DNA of 8,598 nt from DATGMB01 sp035293845. Its GTDB lineage: Bacteria > Acidobacteriota > Terriglobia > Bryobacterales > Bryobacteraceae. Under the pieces are notes generated by a model. That model did not search any database. It saw only the letters and a program-made list of their open reading frames with translations, and had not been told where the DNA came from. Position numbers and translations under genes: made by a program. Below are positions 8,088 through 8,598 of this stretch, piece after piece. The stretch's first letter is position 1, and every line of letters begins with the position of its first letter. The stretch lies in NCBI GenBank assembly GCA_035293845.1, contig DATGMB010000330.1, positions 1 through 8,598 on the forward strand, in the 5' to 3' direction.

Positions 8088-8598
8088 TCACACCGCCGCG
8101 GCCTGCAAGGCGCGGAAATACTCCACCGTCGGCCGCAGCCCCTCTTCGAGCGGCACGCGCGGCTCCCACCCGAGCAGCCGCCGCGCCTTCCCGATATCCG
8201 GCCGGCGCTGCTTCGGATCGTCCTCGGGCAGCGGGCGGAATACGATCGGCGACGCCGCGCCGGTCAGGCTGCGGATCTGTTCGGCGAACTGCAGGATCGT
8301 CATCTCGGCCGGATTGCCGAGATTCACCGGGTAGCGCTCGTCGGAGAGCATCAGGCGGTAGAGCCCGTCCACCAGATCGCTCACATAACAGAAGCTGCGC
8401 GTCTGCGATCCGTCGCCAAACACCGTCATCGGTTCGCCGCGCAGCGCCTGGTCGAGAAAGGCCGGCACCACGCGGCCGTCGTCCAGCTTCATCCGCGGGC
8501 CGTACGTGTTGAAGATGCGCGCGATGTTGGTCCGCAGCCCGTGCTTGCGGTGGTACGCCATGGTGAGCGCCTCGGCGAAGCGCTTGCTCTCGTCGTAA
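8088..8598 (-). CDS. SDR-family nucleotide-sugar enzyme, most like UDP-glucuronate decarboxylase (UDP-xylose synthase); N-terminus beyond window
   Basis: 169 residues of a C-terminal half; the Rossmann NAD-binding N-terminus lies outside. The first residues are YDESKRFAEALT, which holds the catalytic Tyr-x-x-x-Lys pair of extended SDR enzymes. Then come RTNIARIFNTYGPRM, GRVVPAFLDQALRGEPMTV, FGDGSQTRSFCYVSDLVDGL (substrate-binding region), YPVNLGNPAEMTILQFAEQI and a tail with RRPDIGKARRLLGWEPRVPL. This run is characteristic of UDP-glucuronic acid decarboxylase, which turns UDP-GlcA into UDP-xylose using bound NAD+ in the cytoplasm and feeds polysaccharide synthesis. A close alternative is dTDP-glucose 4,6-dehydratase, but the RMKLDDGRVVPAF and SQTRSFCYV segments favour the decarboxylase. 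Family enzymes are about 310-340 aa, so roughly half is visible. The reading frame is intact to the TGA at 8088. Confidence 0.93.
   Translation of the reverse strand, partial: YDESKRFAEALTMAYHRKHGLRTNIARIFNTYGPRMKLDDGRVVPAFLDQALRGEPMTVFGDGSQTRSFCYVSDLVDGLYRLMLSDERYPVNLGNPAEMTILQFAEQIRSLTGAASPIVFRPLPEDDPKQRRPDIGKARRLLGWEPRVPLEEGLRPTVEYFRALQAAAV

Noticed and set aside
8014..8169. Longer start for the 124-aa protein
   Set aside because: The extra residues are Arg/Gly/Ala-rich and overlap the end of the sugar-enzyme gene in another frame.

Overview
The window reads as a piece of a GC-rich bacterial chromosome, most likely an acidobacterium of the Solibacter/Bryobacterales kind. That guess rests on the large secreted Asp-box (BNR) protein with a 'THGRGFWVMD' signature, a protein style that is abundant in that phylum, and on base composition near 63% GC by hand count in the conserved genes. 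No rRNA or phylogenetic marker is present, so the assignment is tentative. Every supported gene lies on the minus strand, so the reading order runs from high to low coordinates.

Layout in reading order. (1) 8598-8088: the C-terminal half of an SDR nucleotide-sugar enzyme, most like UDP-glucuronate decarboxylase, cut by the window edge. (2) 8013-7639: a 124-aa acidic protein of unknown function. (3) 7586-7498: a tRNA-Leu(UAA) gene with encoded CCA. (4) 7345-5761: a tight three-gene operon of clearly lower GC (about 50-52% on sampled lines). It encodes a 204-aa protein that looks like two DUF3467-like domains in tandem, a 123-aa single-pass membrane protein, and a 194-aa protein with ISQGDI, YDCEIDK and CPHC motifs. 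Function is unknown for all three. (5) 5613-3976: an ABC-F translation factor ATPase, followed by two intrinsic terminators with the same stem sequence. (6) 3750-817: a 977-aa exported Asp-box/VPS10-like beta-propeller protein with a Gly/Arg-rich insertion near its C-terminus. (7) 674-1: the N-terminal part of a RecF/OLD-like AAA ATPase, cut by the left edge. Its start overlaps the stop of a tiny leader ORF.

How they fit together. The sugar enzyme, ABC-F factor, tRNA and Asp-box protein look like unrelated chromosomal genes. The three-gene low-GC operon beside the 3' end of tRNA-Leu looks acquired and is the best candidate for an undescribed system. Its genes are spaced 7 and 6 nt apart, so they are probably co-expressed and may act together at the membrane. 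No integrase and no duplicated tRNA end is visible in the window, so island status is an inference. There is no intergenic stretch longer than 300 bp.
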